A stretch of DNA of 64,000 bases from Ignavibacteria bacterium (GTDB lineage Bacteria; Bacteroidota; Ignavibacteria; Kapaibacteriales; UBA961), in assembly GCA_016720145.1 (NCBI GenBank), contig JADJXV010000001.1, forward strand, positions 248,001 to 312,000, in the 5' to 3' direction. The notes beneath the pieces were generated by a model that worked only from the letters and a program-made list of their open reading frames with translations, had not been told where the DNA came from and ran no database searches. This document shows positions 37,681 through 45,871 of this stretch, one piece after another. How positions within the stretch are numbered: position 1 is the stretch's first letter; each line of letters begins with the position of its first letter. The position numbers and the translations under genes are program-made.

Positions 37681-38118
37681 ATGTCTCAAGTGAACCTTAG
37701 AATACTATATACAATTACTGCAATTATTCTTATTGCAGTCGGGCTTTTTATTTTAAAGGTGCTTTACCCCCAAAATATATATCCTGTTTTTATAGCCCGA
37801 TACTATTCAGATACAACAACTGTACTCAATTATAATAACACAGTGATATTTAATAATGAAGATAGTTATATCTTTCTTGTTAATAATACTATATTACAAG
37901 ATTATTCAAAGATATTAAATCGTGAACACTTTGATTTTCAACAGTATACATATGTTATATCCATTGGGGATTCAATAAATTATCTGGTTGAAATAGATGA
38001 TGATTGCCCATATATGAAAGGGCAAGCTGTAATTCCTCAGTTAAGCAACAAAAAAAGTAAATATTTATACATTTTCAGACTACCCAAATCTCCTATATAT
38101 CGTGAGCAATGCGGATAG
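37681..38118 (+). CDS. Hypothetical membrane-anchored protein
   Basis: A 145-residue protein that I do not recognise. It has one N-terminal transmembrane segment (about residues 7-27) and then an Asn/Tyr/Ile-rich soluble part with low GC content. No signal-peptidase site, lipobox or catalytic motif is visible. It is directly upstream of an RHS-core remnant on the same strand. RHS toxin loci often carry small immunity or fragment genes, so an orphan immunity gene is possible, but that is speculation. The base composition is more AT-rich than the neighbouring hflX and icd. Confidence 0.5.
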   Translation: MSQVNLRILYTITAIILIAVGLFILKVLYPQNIYPVFIARYYSDTTTVLNYNNTVIFNNEDSYIFLVNNTILQDYSKILNREHFDFQQYTYVISIGDSINYLVEIDDDCPYMKGQAVIPQLSNKKSKYLYIFRLPKSPIYREQCG

Positions 38119-38263
38119 TAAAACCCCGTCCGGTCGGTTGTTCATACCAACAGAATTTTTGAAGAAGACCATACCATCTCACCCAGCAAAAAGTCCCAAT
38201 CATACCTATATTCCATATATTTGCACCACATTTGTTGACTTCACCCGTACACTCAAATAGATA

Positions 38264-38400
38264 AACTACGAGCTGACCGATCATCTAGCAATGTGCGGAA
38301 TGTGATAACAGATAGGAAGCACCCAGATGGAAATGATGCCTTCTTACAGGAGGCAACAACTCGGAACTACTACTATCCATTTGGTATGGAGCGCCCCTGA
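38264..38400 (+). pseudogene. RHS repeat-associated core remnant
   Basis: Two frames together read NYELTDHL, then NVRNVITDRKHPDGN, and end YYYPFGMERP at the stop 38398-38400. This is the RHS hallmark pattern YELxDHLGNVR...SDRK...YYPFGM. A single missing G near 38288 breaks the frame, and no start, upstream YD repeats or toxin tip are present. The rest of 38119-38588 shows nothing else that I can identify. Confidence 0.7.
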
Positions 38401-38588
38401 TGACGCCAAGTACTGGCAAGCTTAGATAAGGGTAATGCTATTCCGGTCAGGTCGAGAATATAACTACTCTTGTAGATCCGCACAGAGTACAACCGCCTCC
38501 TACCTAATATTTCAACTCACAATCCTCCATATTTCTGCACCATTCTCTATTTTTGTAGTATAATATTATATATCGAAGGAAATACACA

Positions 38589-38810
38589 ATGAACTCTACA
38601 ATTTCAGCAGTTTTTGAACAGCGAGGAGACTGGTATATCGGATATTCAGACGAAATACCCGGAGCCAATGTGCAGGAAAAAACACTTGAGCAGGCTCGTG
38701 TAAGTTTGCGAGAAGCAATTGGATTGATTCTAGAAGCGAACCGCATGATAGCACGCCGCGAACGAGAAGGCAAAGAGGTAATATGCGAGCAACTCGTGAT
38801 CACTGACTGA
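38589..38810 (+). CDS. hicB: HicB-family antitoxin
   Basis: A 73-residue protein with the HicB fold: a short strand-rich region with GDWYIGYSDEIPGANVQEKTLEQARVSLREAI, the motif that ends in a predicted helix. HicB neutralises the HicA toxin and normally also represses its own promoter. A C-terminal DNA-binding part is short here, as in many one-domain HicB proteins. hicA follows after 10 bp, the usual arrangement in the HicB-first subgroup. A -7-like TATTTTTG is at 38548-38555 and a GAAGGA box precedes the ATG. Confidence 0.85.
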   Translation: MNSTISAVFEQRGDWYIGYSDEIPGANVQEKTLEQARVSLREAIGLILEANRMIARREREGKEVICEQLVITD

Positions 38811-38820
38811 AAATAACACC

Positions 38821-39006
38821 ATGAAAAGGCGTGACTTACTTAAATATCTTACGAAGTATGGTTGTTACCTTCTGCGAGAGGGCGGCAACCATTCCGTTTG
38901 GTGCAACCCTTCCTCGAATCGTGTATCCACTGTGCCAAGGCACACAGAAATCAACGATTATTTAGCAAAAAAAATCTGTAAAGATTTAGAAATCCCGATT
39001 CCTTAA
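38821..39006 (+). CDS. hicA: HicA-family mRNA interferase toxin
   Basis: A 61-residue protein of the usual HicA length. The dsRBD-like fold is evident: KRRDLLKYLTKYGCYLLREGGNHSVW carries the catalytic His (H24 in GGNHS), and PRHTEINDYLAKKICKDLEI is the C-terminal helix. HicA cleaves mRNA and is blocked by HicB, encoded 10 bp upstream. All expected residues are intact, so the pair may be active. A tandem repeat array starts at its stop codon. Confidence 0.9.
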   Translation: MKRRDLLKYLTKYGCYLLREGGNHSVWCNPSSNRVSTVPRHTEINDYLAKKICKDLEIPIP

Positions 39007-39007
39007 G

Positions 39008-39258
39008 CGGAGCCCCGCTTGTAACGCCTAATGTGTTGCACAAATACATAGAACCAATCCCAGCGGGATTGAACGTTTGTAGCATAATGTGCATACAAGG
39101 AGATACGACCCCGGCGGGCCTAACGTTTGAAGCACGATGCACAACCAAGAAGATACGACCTCATCGAGGTCGAACGTTTGAAACATAATGACAACCAATA
39201 AAAATTCGACCTCAGCGAGGTTGAATGTTTGAATCACGATGCATACTCATAGTACACA
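39008..39258 (+). repeat. Tandem array of about 50-bp units with small hairpins
   Basis: Five degenerate units at about 39008, 39056, 39108, 39158 and 39209. Each has a short stem (cccagcggg, cccggcggg, cctcatcgagg, cctcagcgagg) followed by aacgtttg.a.ca.(a/g)atg.. and gataCG or aattCG before the next. The stem sequences differ between units while pairing is kept. It begins just after hicA; 39259-39420 shows nothing else. Confidence 0.85.
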
Positions 39259-39420
39259 TGATCAGGACACTTCATCGGTAATTGTTGAAGAGTAGTTCGA
39301 AAGAACTGCTTTGATGGAAATAGACTATCTACTTTAAAAACATACTTTGTGAATAGTAAGAAGTTACCAAATACCCAACACTCCAATCTCTGACTATTTC
39401 GCCTCCCGCCTCACCAATTC

Positions 39421-39452
39421 TTTGTTTACGTGCCTGAATTTAAGTAATTTTG
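39421..39452 (+). promoter_or_regulatory. Promoter of icd
   Basis: TTTG at 39421-39424, exactly 20 nt, TAATTTTG at 39445-39452: a near-perfect Bacteroidota promoter, 57 bp before the icd ATG. Confidence 0.7.
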
Positions 39453-39509
39453 CGCCTTCTCAAAATTAACCCTCTCAAAATTTCCTACAATTCAAGAAAG
39501 AACATTTCT

Positions 39510-40778
39510 ATGCCTTATTCTAAACTGACGCCCCCGACAAACGGTGAGAAAATTTCCGTTAATTCCGATGGAACACTCAACGTTCCGAATAATCCAATTA
39601 TCCCATTTATCGAAGGCGACGGCACCGGTGCAGACATTTGGGCTGCTTCCGTACGAGTAATAGATGCTGCAGTCGAAAAAGCATATAAAGGTTCTCGTAA
39701 AATTGAATGGTTCGAGGTGTATGCAGGTGAAAAATCGAATGAAGTGTATGGACCAAACACATGGTTACCGGAAGACACATTGACTGCAATCAGAGAATAT
39801 ATCGTTGGAATTAAAGGTCCGCTCACGACACCTGTCGGCGGTGGAATTCGTTCAATTAACGTTGCGTTACGTCAGTTGATGGACTTATATGTGTGCCTTC
39901 GCCCTGTTCGTTGGTTTGAGGGAGTGCCTTCACCTGTCAAACGTCCTGACCTCGTCGATATGGTCATTTTCCGTGAGAATACTGAAGATATTTATGCAGG
40001 AATTGAATTCCAAGCCGGAACACCGGAAGCAGTCAAAATGCTAGAATTTTTACAAGAAAACTTCCCGACAATGGCGAAAAAAATTCGTTTTGGAGCAGAA
40101 GCACCAACTGAAGTAGGTATTGGAATCAAGCCGGTATCTGCACCGGGTACAAAACGCCTCGTTCGGGCTGCTCTCCGCTACGCTCTCTCCCAAGGTCGTA
40201 AAAATCTCACCATAGTTCACAAAGGAAATATCATGAAATTTACGGAAGGTTCATTTCGCGACTGGTCGTATCAGCTTGTCCGTGATGAATTTAGCGAAGT
40301 CGCCGTCGGCTGGGATGATTGTGGTGGTAATCCCGGCGAAAAATTACTTGTCAAAGATGTGATTGCAGATGCCTTCCTGCAGCAAATTCTCACTCGTCCG
40401 GCTGAATACGATGTGATCGCTTGTATGAATCTCAATGGTGACTATATTTCCGACGCACTCGCAGCACAAGTAGGTGGAATCGGAATAGCACCGGGCGCAA
40501 ATATCAATTATGACAATGGATATGCAATTTTTGAAGCTACACACGGAACAGCTCCGAAATACGCAGGACTCGACAAAGTGAATCCGGGTTCTGTCATTCT
40601 TTCCGGTGAAATGATGCTCCGCTATATGGGTTGGAATGAAGCAGCAGACCTGATTATCAAAGGTATCAATGGAGCAATCGCTGCAAAAACAGTAACGTAT
40701 GATTTTGCAAGACTTATGGAAGGTGCAACCGAAGTGAAATGTTCGGAATTCGGTAGTGCGGTGATTGGGAAGATGTAA
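39510..40778 (+). CDS. icd: NADP-dependent isocitrate dehydrogenase
   Basis: A 422-residue enzyme that oxidises isocitrate to 2-oxoglutarate and CO2 in the TCA cycle. The ORF is open from 39450, but the ATG at 39510 (MPYSKLTPP) is closer to the family start and leaves the promoter at 39421-39452 upstream. Signatures are IPFIEGDGTGADIW, GGGIRSINVALRQ (containing the Ser of the E. coli kinase site), FRENTEDIYAGIEF, and the coenzyme-specificity stretch GTAPKYAGLDKVNPGS with Lys-Tyr, as in NADP enzymes. The catalytic Lys-containing TIVHKGNIMKFTEG is also intact. Confidence 0.96.
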   Translation: MPYSKLTPPTNGEKISVNSDGTLNVPNNPIIPFIEGDGTGADIWAASVRVIDAAVEKAYKGSRKIEWFEVYAGEKSNEVYGPNTWLPEDTLTAIREYIVGIKGPLTTPVGGGIRSINVALRQLMDLYVCLRPVRWFEGVPSPVKRPDLVDMVIFRENTEDIYAGIEFQAGTPEAVKMLEFLQENFPTMAKKIRFGAEAPTEVGIGIKPVSAPGTKRLVRAALRYALSQGRKNLTIVHKGNIMKFTEGSFRDWSYQLVRDEFSEVAVGWDDCGGNPGEKLLVKDVIADAFLQQILTRPAEYDVIACMNLNGDYISDALAAQVGGIGIAPGANINYDNGYAIFEATHGTAPKYAGLDKVNPGSVILSGEMMLRYMGWNEAADLIIKGINGAIAAKTVTYDFARLMEGATEVKCSEFGSAVIGKM

Positions 40779-40825
40779 AAGGACAAGCAGAGTGTAAATT
40801 CTCGGTCTAAAATAAAGCTATCAAA

Positions 40826-41020
40826 CACCTGACAGGTTTGGGAAAACCTGTCAGGTGAAAAAGAGATAAAAGACAAGATTCTCGTGCTTCGTTTAAACTA
40901 TCGCACACCTGACGGGTTTTCCCAAACCTGTCAGATATAAAAAGAGAGTAATAGACATAATTCTCAGTTGTGATAAACCCCATCTCACACCTGACAGGTT
41001 TTCCCAAACCTGTCAGGTGT
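40826..41020 (+). repeat. Array of three cacctgacaggttt palindromes
   Basis: Palindromes at 40826-40857, 40906-40935 and 40987-41020, each cacctgacaggtt followed by its reverse complement around a ggg- or ccc-type centre. The first is inverted at the centre relative to the others. The intervening sequences (gataaaagacaagattctcg / gagtaatagacataattctc) are also related, giving a period of about 80 bp. They lie between icd and pyrG; 41021-41167 shows nothing. Confidence 0.88.
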
Positions 41021-41167
41021 AGGACGTGAGATGAAATTACAAATAATGCGCATAAAGTAAACAGAGAATTCACTGCATAGAGCTAAATAACTAATTCTAT
41101 TCCTTGAGAGTTACATTACTACTATAATGATTTAAAATCTCTCCTTCAATTTCAAAAAATCTATCTC

Positions 41168-42784
41168 GTGATACATAAAACAAAATACATCTTTATCACA
41201 GGCGGTGTGCTTTCCTCGTTAGGCAAGGGTATCTCCTCAGCTTCTTTAGGCTTACTCCTTAAACGGCGCGGACTTTCCGTAACCGTCATGAAGTTCGATC
41301 CATATATTAATATAGATCCCGGTACGATGAGTCCGCATCAGCATGGAGAAGTCTATGTGACCGATGATGGTGCTGAGACTGACCTAGATCTCGGACATTA
41401 TGAGCGGTTTTTAGATATATCTACTTCGCGCAATAATAGTACATCCGCAGGACAAATCTATTTTGAAGTCATTCAAAAAGAACGTCGAGGTGCATACCTC
41501 GGCAAAACAGTGCAGGTGATACCTCATATTACTGATGAAATCAAACGCCGCATGACGACTTTTGACAAGCAAGTCGATGTGGTGTTAATTGAAATTGGTG
41601 GGACAGTCGGCGATATCGAATCTCTTCCATTTCTCGAAGCTGTTCGCCAAGTATGCCTCGAACGTGGCAGCCGCAATACCCTCAACATTCACCTCACCTA
41701 CGTGCCGTATATCAAGTCAGCCGGCGAACTCAAAACAAAGCCCACGCAACATTCCGTTAAAGTATTGATGGAGGGTGGAATTCGCCCTGATATTCTCCTC
41801 TGCCGCACTGAACAAAAGCTCAATAAAGAAGTTCGTTCCAAAATCGCACTCTTCTGTAACGTTGAAGAAGACTCAGTCATTGAAGTACTTGATGCAGATA
41901 CAATTTACGAAGTTCCAATGTCACTCGCCAAGCGCAGCTTGGATGATATTGTTCTTCGAAAATTACATGTCAAGACTCAAGACCTCGAAATGGAAACCTG
42001 GACGAAATTCGTACATCGTATCAAGAGTCCGAAGTATGATGTAACTATAGGGTTAGTCGGTAAATACACACAAGTACAGGACTCGTATAAGAGTATTTTA
42101 GAAGCATTTATACACGCAGGTGCAATTAACAATACGAAGGTCAATGTTCGCTGGCTCGATTCTGAGCATATCACAGCCGAAAACGCAGCCGAACAGCTTA
42201 GCGGCTTGGATGGAGTATTGGTCGCTCCCGGGTTTGGTTCACGCGGGATAGAAGGTAAGCTCCACGCCCTCAAGCTCATCCGAGAAAATGGCATTCCATT
42301 TTTTGGTATTTGTCTTGGTATGCAATGTGCGGTGATAGAATTCGCGAGGAATGTCTGCGGTCTCGCCGATGCGAATTCCAAAGAATTCAAAAAAACAAAA
42401 AACAATATAATTGATCTGATGCCTGATCAAAGAAATGTGACCGACAAAGGCGGCACGATGCGCCTTGGCGCGTATCCTTGTGTGCTGAAGAAGGGAAGTC
42501 TTGCAGCGGCAGCCTATAATTCTGAAAATATCAACGAACGCCATCGCCACCGCTATGAAGTAAACAACACCTACCGCCGAATGCTCGAAGAAAAAGGTAT
42601 GATTCTCAGCGGTCTCTCACCGGATACAACACTCGTCGAAATCATTGAATTACCGAATCATCCGTGGTTCGTCGGTGTACAATTCCACCCTGAACTCAAA
42701 TCACGCGCCGTGAGCGGACATCCTCTCTTTATCGCTTTCATCAAAGCAGCATTGACGCGGAAAAATGCAGGGAAAGATGAGTGA
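41168..42784 (+). CDS. pyrG: CTP synthase
   Basis: A 538-residue, full-length enzyme that aminates UTP to CTP using glutamine. The synthetase domain shows KYIFITGGVLSSLGKG, the MKFDPYINIDPGTMSPHQHGEVYVTDDG block and IEIGGTVGDIES. The glutamine amidotransferase domain has GICLGMQCA with the nucleophile Cys and VGVQFHPELKSR with the His-Glu pair. It starts at GTG 41168 or at a nearby alternative; the protein begins MIHKTKYIF in line with the family. It is isolated from neighbours by the palindrome array on the left. Confidence 0.96.
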   Translation: MIHKTKYIFITGGVLSSLGKGISSASLGLLLKRRGLSVTVMKFDPYINIDPGTMSPHQHGEVYVTDDGAETDLDLGHYERFLDISTSRNNSTSAGQIYFEVIQKERRGAYLGKTVQVIPHITDEIKRRMTTFDKQVDVVLIEIGGTVGDIESLPFLEAVRQVCLERGSRNTLNIHLTYVPYIKSAGELKTKPTQHSVKVLMEGGIRPDILLCRTEQKLNKEVRSKIALFCNVEEDSVIEVLDADTIYEVPMSLAKRSLDDIVLRKLHVKTQDLEMETWTKFVHRIKSPKYDVTIGLVGKYTQVQDSYKSILEAFIHAGAINNTKVNVRWLDSEHITAENAAEQLSGLDGVLVAPGFGSRGIEGKLHALKLIRENGIPFFGICLGMQCAVIEFARNVCGLADANSKEFKKTKNNIIDLMPDQRNVTDKGGTMRLGAYPCVLKKGSLAAAAYNSENINERHRHRYEVNNTYRRMLEEKGMILSGLSPDTTLVEIIELPNHPWFVGVQFHPELKSRAVSGHPLFIAFIKAALTRKNAGKDE

Positions 42785-42900
42785 AAATGTGTTGGAATTA
42801 TCTGATATGGAACAAATTACAAGAATGGAAAGTTTACAGTTTGATAAATCGTAAAATACTCATTCCGCAATAGAATCCAACCAAATACAGGGGTCACAAT

Positions 42901-45453
42901 ATGAAAACCCTCCTTCTGTTGATCCTCCTCCTCCTTTCAACTAGTATCCCACTCTTTGGACAAACCATGGTGTGGGAGTTGACTCTACCGACTGATGCTA
43001 CAAACCTATCTTTTTCACAAGATGGTACTACTCTAACTTATTTTAATCAAGGTATTTTATGGATATGGAAAACCAATTCACCTAATGTTATCAAACAAGT
43101 AGATTTTGGTACTAATTATTCAAATTTTAGTACAGTAATTTCAAAAAATAATGACACAGTGTATTGTGCAGCTAGAGTAAATAATAGTATTGGAATTTAT
43201 GTAATTCCAATCTCAAAGGATACTTTTTTCTTTCGTATACTTTCAGAATTCCCTTTAAAAACGGATGGTAACACTTTACGTAGTTCAGGATACGATTTCT
43301 ATATTTTCCCAACTTCAGACTCAACTAAACTTCTTTATTGTTATAACTATTCATATTACGGAAGTACTTCGTCTTATTATGAATACGGAAGAGTTGGTGA
43401 AATGACTATTGATGGAATTCAGACTAAAGATCTTGGAACATCACGCATTCATCTGCTAAACTTTAATACAAACACAAATTGTTTTGTATCTACAGGTGGT
43501 TCATACTTTGTTTCAACTAGAGGTGATAGGCAGATTTGGCCTTACCTAAATTTAACATCAGTAAATACGGGAAAATTTAATTATAGTCAACCTAAAGAAA
43601 CTTCAAGTATTGGTGCTTGTAGTGATTCAAATTATCTGGTAGCAGATGGAAGCTTATTACACATACCAAGTAAAGAATTTATTAGAACGCTAAATCAGGA
43701 GTCTATTGGTACTTTTCATTCATGTTTTCAAAATTTTGATTATTTTATTAGTTTAAAAAAAGATACTATCTGCTTTGTTCGCTATGACTTAGATACAGCT
43801 AGCGAAAAACTTTATTGCGATGGTAAAATCAATGCCTGCCAAATTAGTAATAATGGGAAGCGAATATTTGTTCTAACGGACTCAAAAAAATTTATAGTTT
43901 ATGAGTTGCCAAATTTCAATGTAATAGCACCATTACATGTTGATTTTAAAGCAACTTATCCATCACCCTATAAAGGAGGCGCTATTCAATTCTCCAATAA
44001 CTCCTACATACCATATACTAATTATTCACTGCTTTGGGACTTTGGAGATGGTGATACTTCATCGCTCATTCACCCGAAACATACCTATCTCTTTCCCGGT
44101 AAATATACAGTATCACTAACGATTACATCTCTTTTCGGATCGAAACAAACCACTACCAAATTGAATTTTATCATTTATGATGATATTTCAAACCCATCAG
44201 GCGCACTTTGGGCGAAAAAATATTCAAATGCCGAAATTACAGGGCTAACCTTTGTCAGAGACAGCATTTTTGCCGGAACAAATAATGGGTCGATATTTTC
44301 GGTGAATGTAAATGGAAATTTGGGGAGATATTTACTTGAAAATAGTATTGTTAAGTATAATTTTTTTAATGAATATGTAGATCTTTCAAATGTAATCCAT
44401 TTTAAAGGATTTGTACATAATGATAAAACTAATTATTTATATGGAATCGGTGTTCCAAAGGGAATATCTTCTAAAGCATATTTGTATAAGTTTAATTTAG
44501 ATAATGGATTACAAGGAAAGGGAATCGAAATTGGGGATCCCGGCTTTATGTCTGTCCGTTTTGGTACTCGTCCAAGCTTTTATGAAAACAACAAAGATGG
44601 TGGGTATGCAACTTTAAGTATTAATTCTGATTCAACTCATTTACATTATTCAAATTACGGAAGCGTACAGCATTATTGGGAAACAAGTGTACCACCGAAG
44701 CAAACTTTTAGTGGTGAATCGAAAGGCAATTACATAGGAACGCTCTTGATGAAATCAGACTCGATTATTTACGATAATGGACGTTATCCACGAATATATG
44801 CAGATATTGCACCGAACCCATTATTCTTAATTGGATCAGAAAATTTATCAACTGTTAATGCTTATTCCATTCGAGGCGGCTTACCCTTCAATCCCAACTC
44901 GTACTTCGTCATAGCCAAGAATAACGTCAACCACATCCGCTACGGCACCTTCGATCTCATTGCCAAATTCCCGACCAAAGGCACGATTCTCCGCCACTCG
45001 CCCGATCAATACTATAGTTTTACAAGCGATGGCGTGTGGAGTTTTGCTGATGGTAAACGTTTGGATTCATTACCCTTACTCTCGGCGCGAAGTTTTGAAG
45101 TGTTTCCTGATGGTGTTCATTTACTCGTGATGTATCCCAAGTCGGACACTGTGGCAATTTTTAATACCCTCACCAAGCAGTATGTACAGTATTTCAAGGC
45201 AAATTTTATTGTTTCATCGATTGCAATTTCGAAGGATGGAAAGTCATTTGCAACAGGAGATACCGGCGGTATCGTGACGCTGTGGCAAACGCCGAAGCTC
45301 AGTATAACCAAGAAGATAGAATTCATCTCACCACAAGCTGACAAGATTCATATCAAGGGCGACACAGTCCTGTTTTATAATACTAGTATTCCGGTCAATT
45401 TCGGTTGCAGATATGTCTGGGACTTTGGTGATGGCTCTTCATCACAAGAATAA
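42901..45453 (+). CDS. Secreted PKD-domain / propeller-like protein, copy 1 (truncated by a stop)
   Basis: An 850-residue protein with a signal peptide (residues 1-21). Residues 22-340 show repeats like a WD/propeller fold (LSFSQDGTTLTYF, GKRIFVLTDSKKF). A PKD domain is near residues 365-420 (LLWDFGDGDTSS ... FPGKYTVSLTI), followed by a second propeller-like region. A second PKD domain begins near residue 838 (YVWDFGDGSSS) and is cut by TAA at 45451-45453. The same frame continues in the next feature with the rest of the PKD and a T9SS tail. The tandem paralogue at 45872-48404 has CTC at that codon. The stop leaves the protein without its sorting signal. Function unknown. Confidence 0.8.
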   Translation: MKTLLLLILLLLSTSIPLFGQTMVWELTLPTDATNLSFSQDGTTLTYFNQGILWIWKTNSPNVIKQVDFGTNYSNFSTVISKNNDTVYCAARVNNSIGIYVIPISKDTFFFRILSEFPLKTDGNTLRSSGYDFYIFPTSDSTKLLYCYNYSYYGSTSSYYEYGRVGEMTIDGIQTKDLGTSRIHLLNFNTNTNCFVSTGGSYFVSTRGDRQIWPYLNLTSVNTGKFNYSQPKETSSIGACSDSNYLVADGSLLHIPSKEFIRTLNQESIGTFHSCFQNFDYFISLKKDTICFVRYDLDTASEKLYCDGKINACQISNNGKRIFVLTDSKKFIVYELPNFNVIAPLHVDFKATYPSPYKGGAIQFSNNSYIPYTNYSLLWDFGDGDTSSLIHPKHTYLFPGKYTVSLTITSLFGSKQTTTKLNFIIYDDISNPSGALWAKKYSNAEITGLTFVRDSIFAGTNNGSIFSVNVNGNLGRYLLENSIVKYNFFNEYVDLSNVIHFKGFVHNDKTNYLYGIGVPKGISSKAYLYKFNLDNGLQGKGIEIGDPGFMSVRFGTRPSFYENNKDGGYATLSINSDSTHLHYSNYGSVQHYWETSVPPKQTFSGESKGNYIGTLLMKSDSIIYDNGRYPRIYADIAPNPLFLIGSENLSTVNAYSIRGGLPFNPNSYFVIAKNNVNHIRYGTFDLIAKFPTKGTILRHSPDQYYSFTSDGVWSFADGKRLDSLPLLSARSFEVFPDGVHLLVMYPKSDTVAIFNTLTKQYVQYFKANFIVSSIAISKDGKSFATGDTGGIVTLWQTPKLSITKKIEFISPQADKIHIKGDTVLFYNTSIPVNFGCRYVWDFGDGSSSQE

Positions 45454-45867
45454 ATGCCCAAACATATTTATGAGAAAGCAGGGAAATATACAGTTGGCTT
45501 ACGTTCACACTGTCCGCCTGAAACGGGAGTCGATTCGACGGTCGCTGAACTCATAAAAACGGAGTATATTACAGTTAGCGATACCGTTACGAGTGTGGAA
45601 GGCAGTGAGAGAGTTTTGGAAGCACAGGTTGTAATTTTTCCGAATCCTATGGCAGATCAAGGAATTATCTCAGTAAGTTTCCCGCACAATGAAGTATTCG
45701 ACGTGAAAATAACTACTCTCCTCGGACGGGAGATAACAATAGCAGAACGAGTCAGAAGTAAACATGAAGAATATCAAATCCCGAGTCTTCCAAGTGGAAT
45801 ATATAACTGTCAAGTTCGATTTGGAAATGGTCGCATTATTTCCAAACCTTTTATAATTATAGAGTAA
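45454..45867 (+). pseudogene. Orphaned C-terminal PKD remnant and T9SS sorting tail of copy 1
   Basis: In frame with the preceding gene and separated only by the TAA at 45451-45453. It opens with PKHIYEKAGKYTVGLRS, the second half of a PKD domain, and ends with a classic Bacteroidota type A sorting tail: FPNPMADQGIISV, VKITTLLGREI, LPSGIYNCQVRFGNG and KPFIII. The ATG at 45454 would allow re-initiation, but the product would lack a signal peptide and could not be exported, so I regard this as the lost tail of copy 1. Confidence 0.75.
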
Positions 45868-45871
45868 GAGT

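Noticed and set aside
39008..39258. Hairpin array after hicA as a CRISPR or tracr element
   Set aside because: The repeat sequence varies from unit to unit and there are no constant repeats with unique spacers; no cas gene is present.
45454..45867. Tail fragment as an independent gene
   Set aside because: It has no signal peptide or own ribosome binding site, and it is in frame with, and homologous to the continuation of, the upstream gene.
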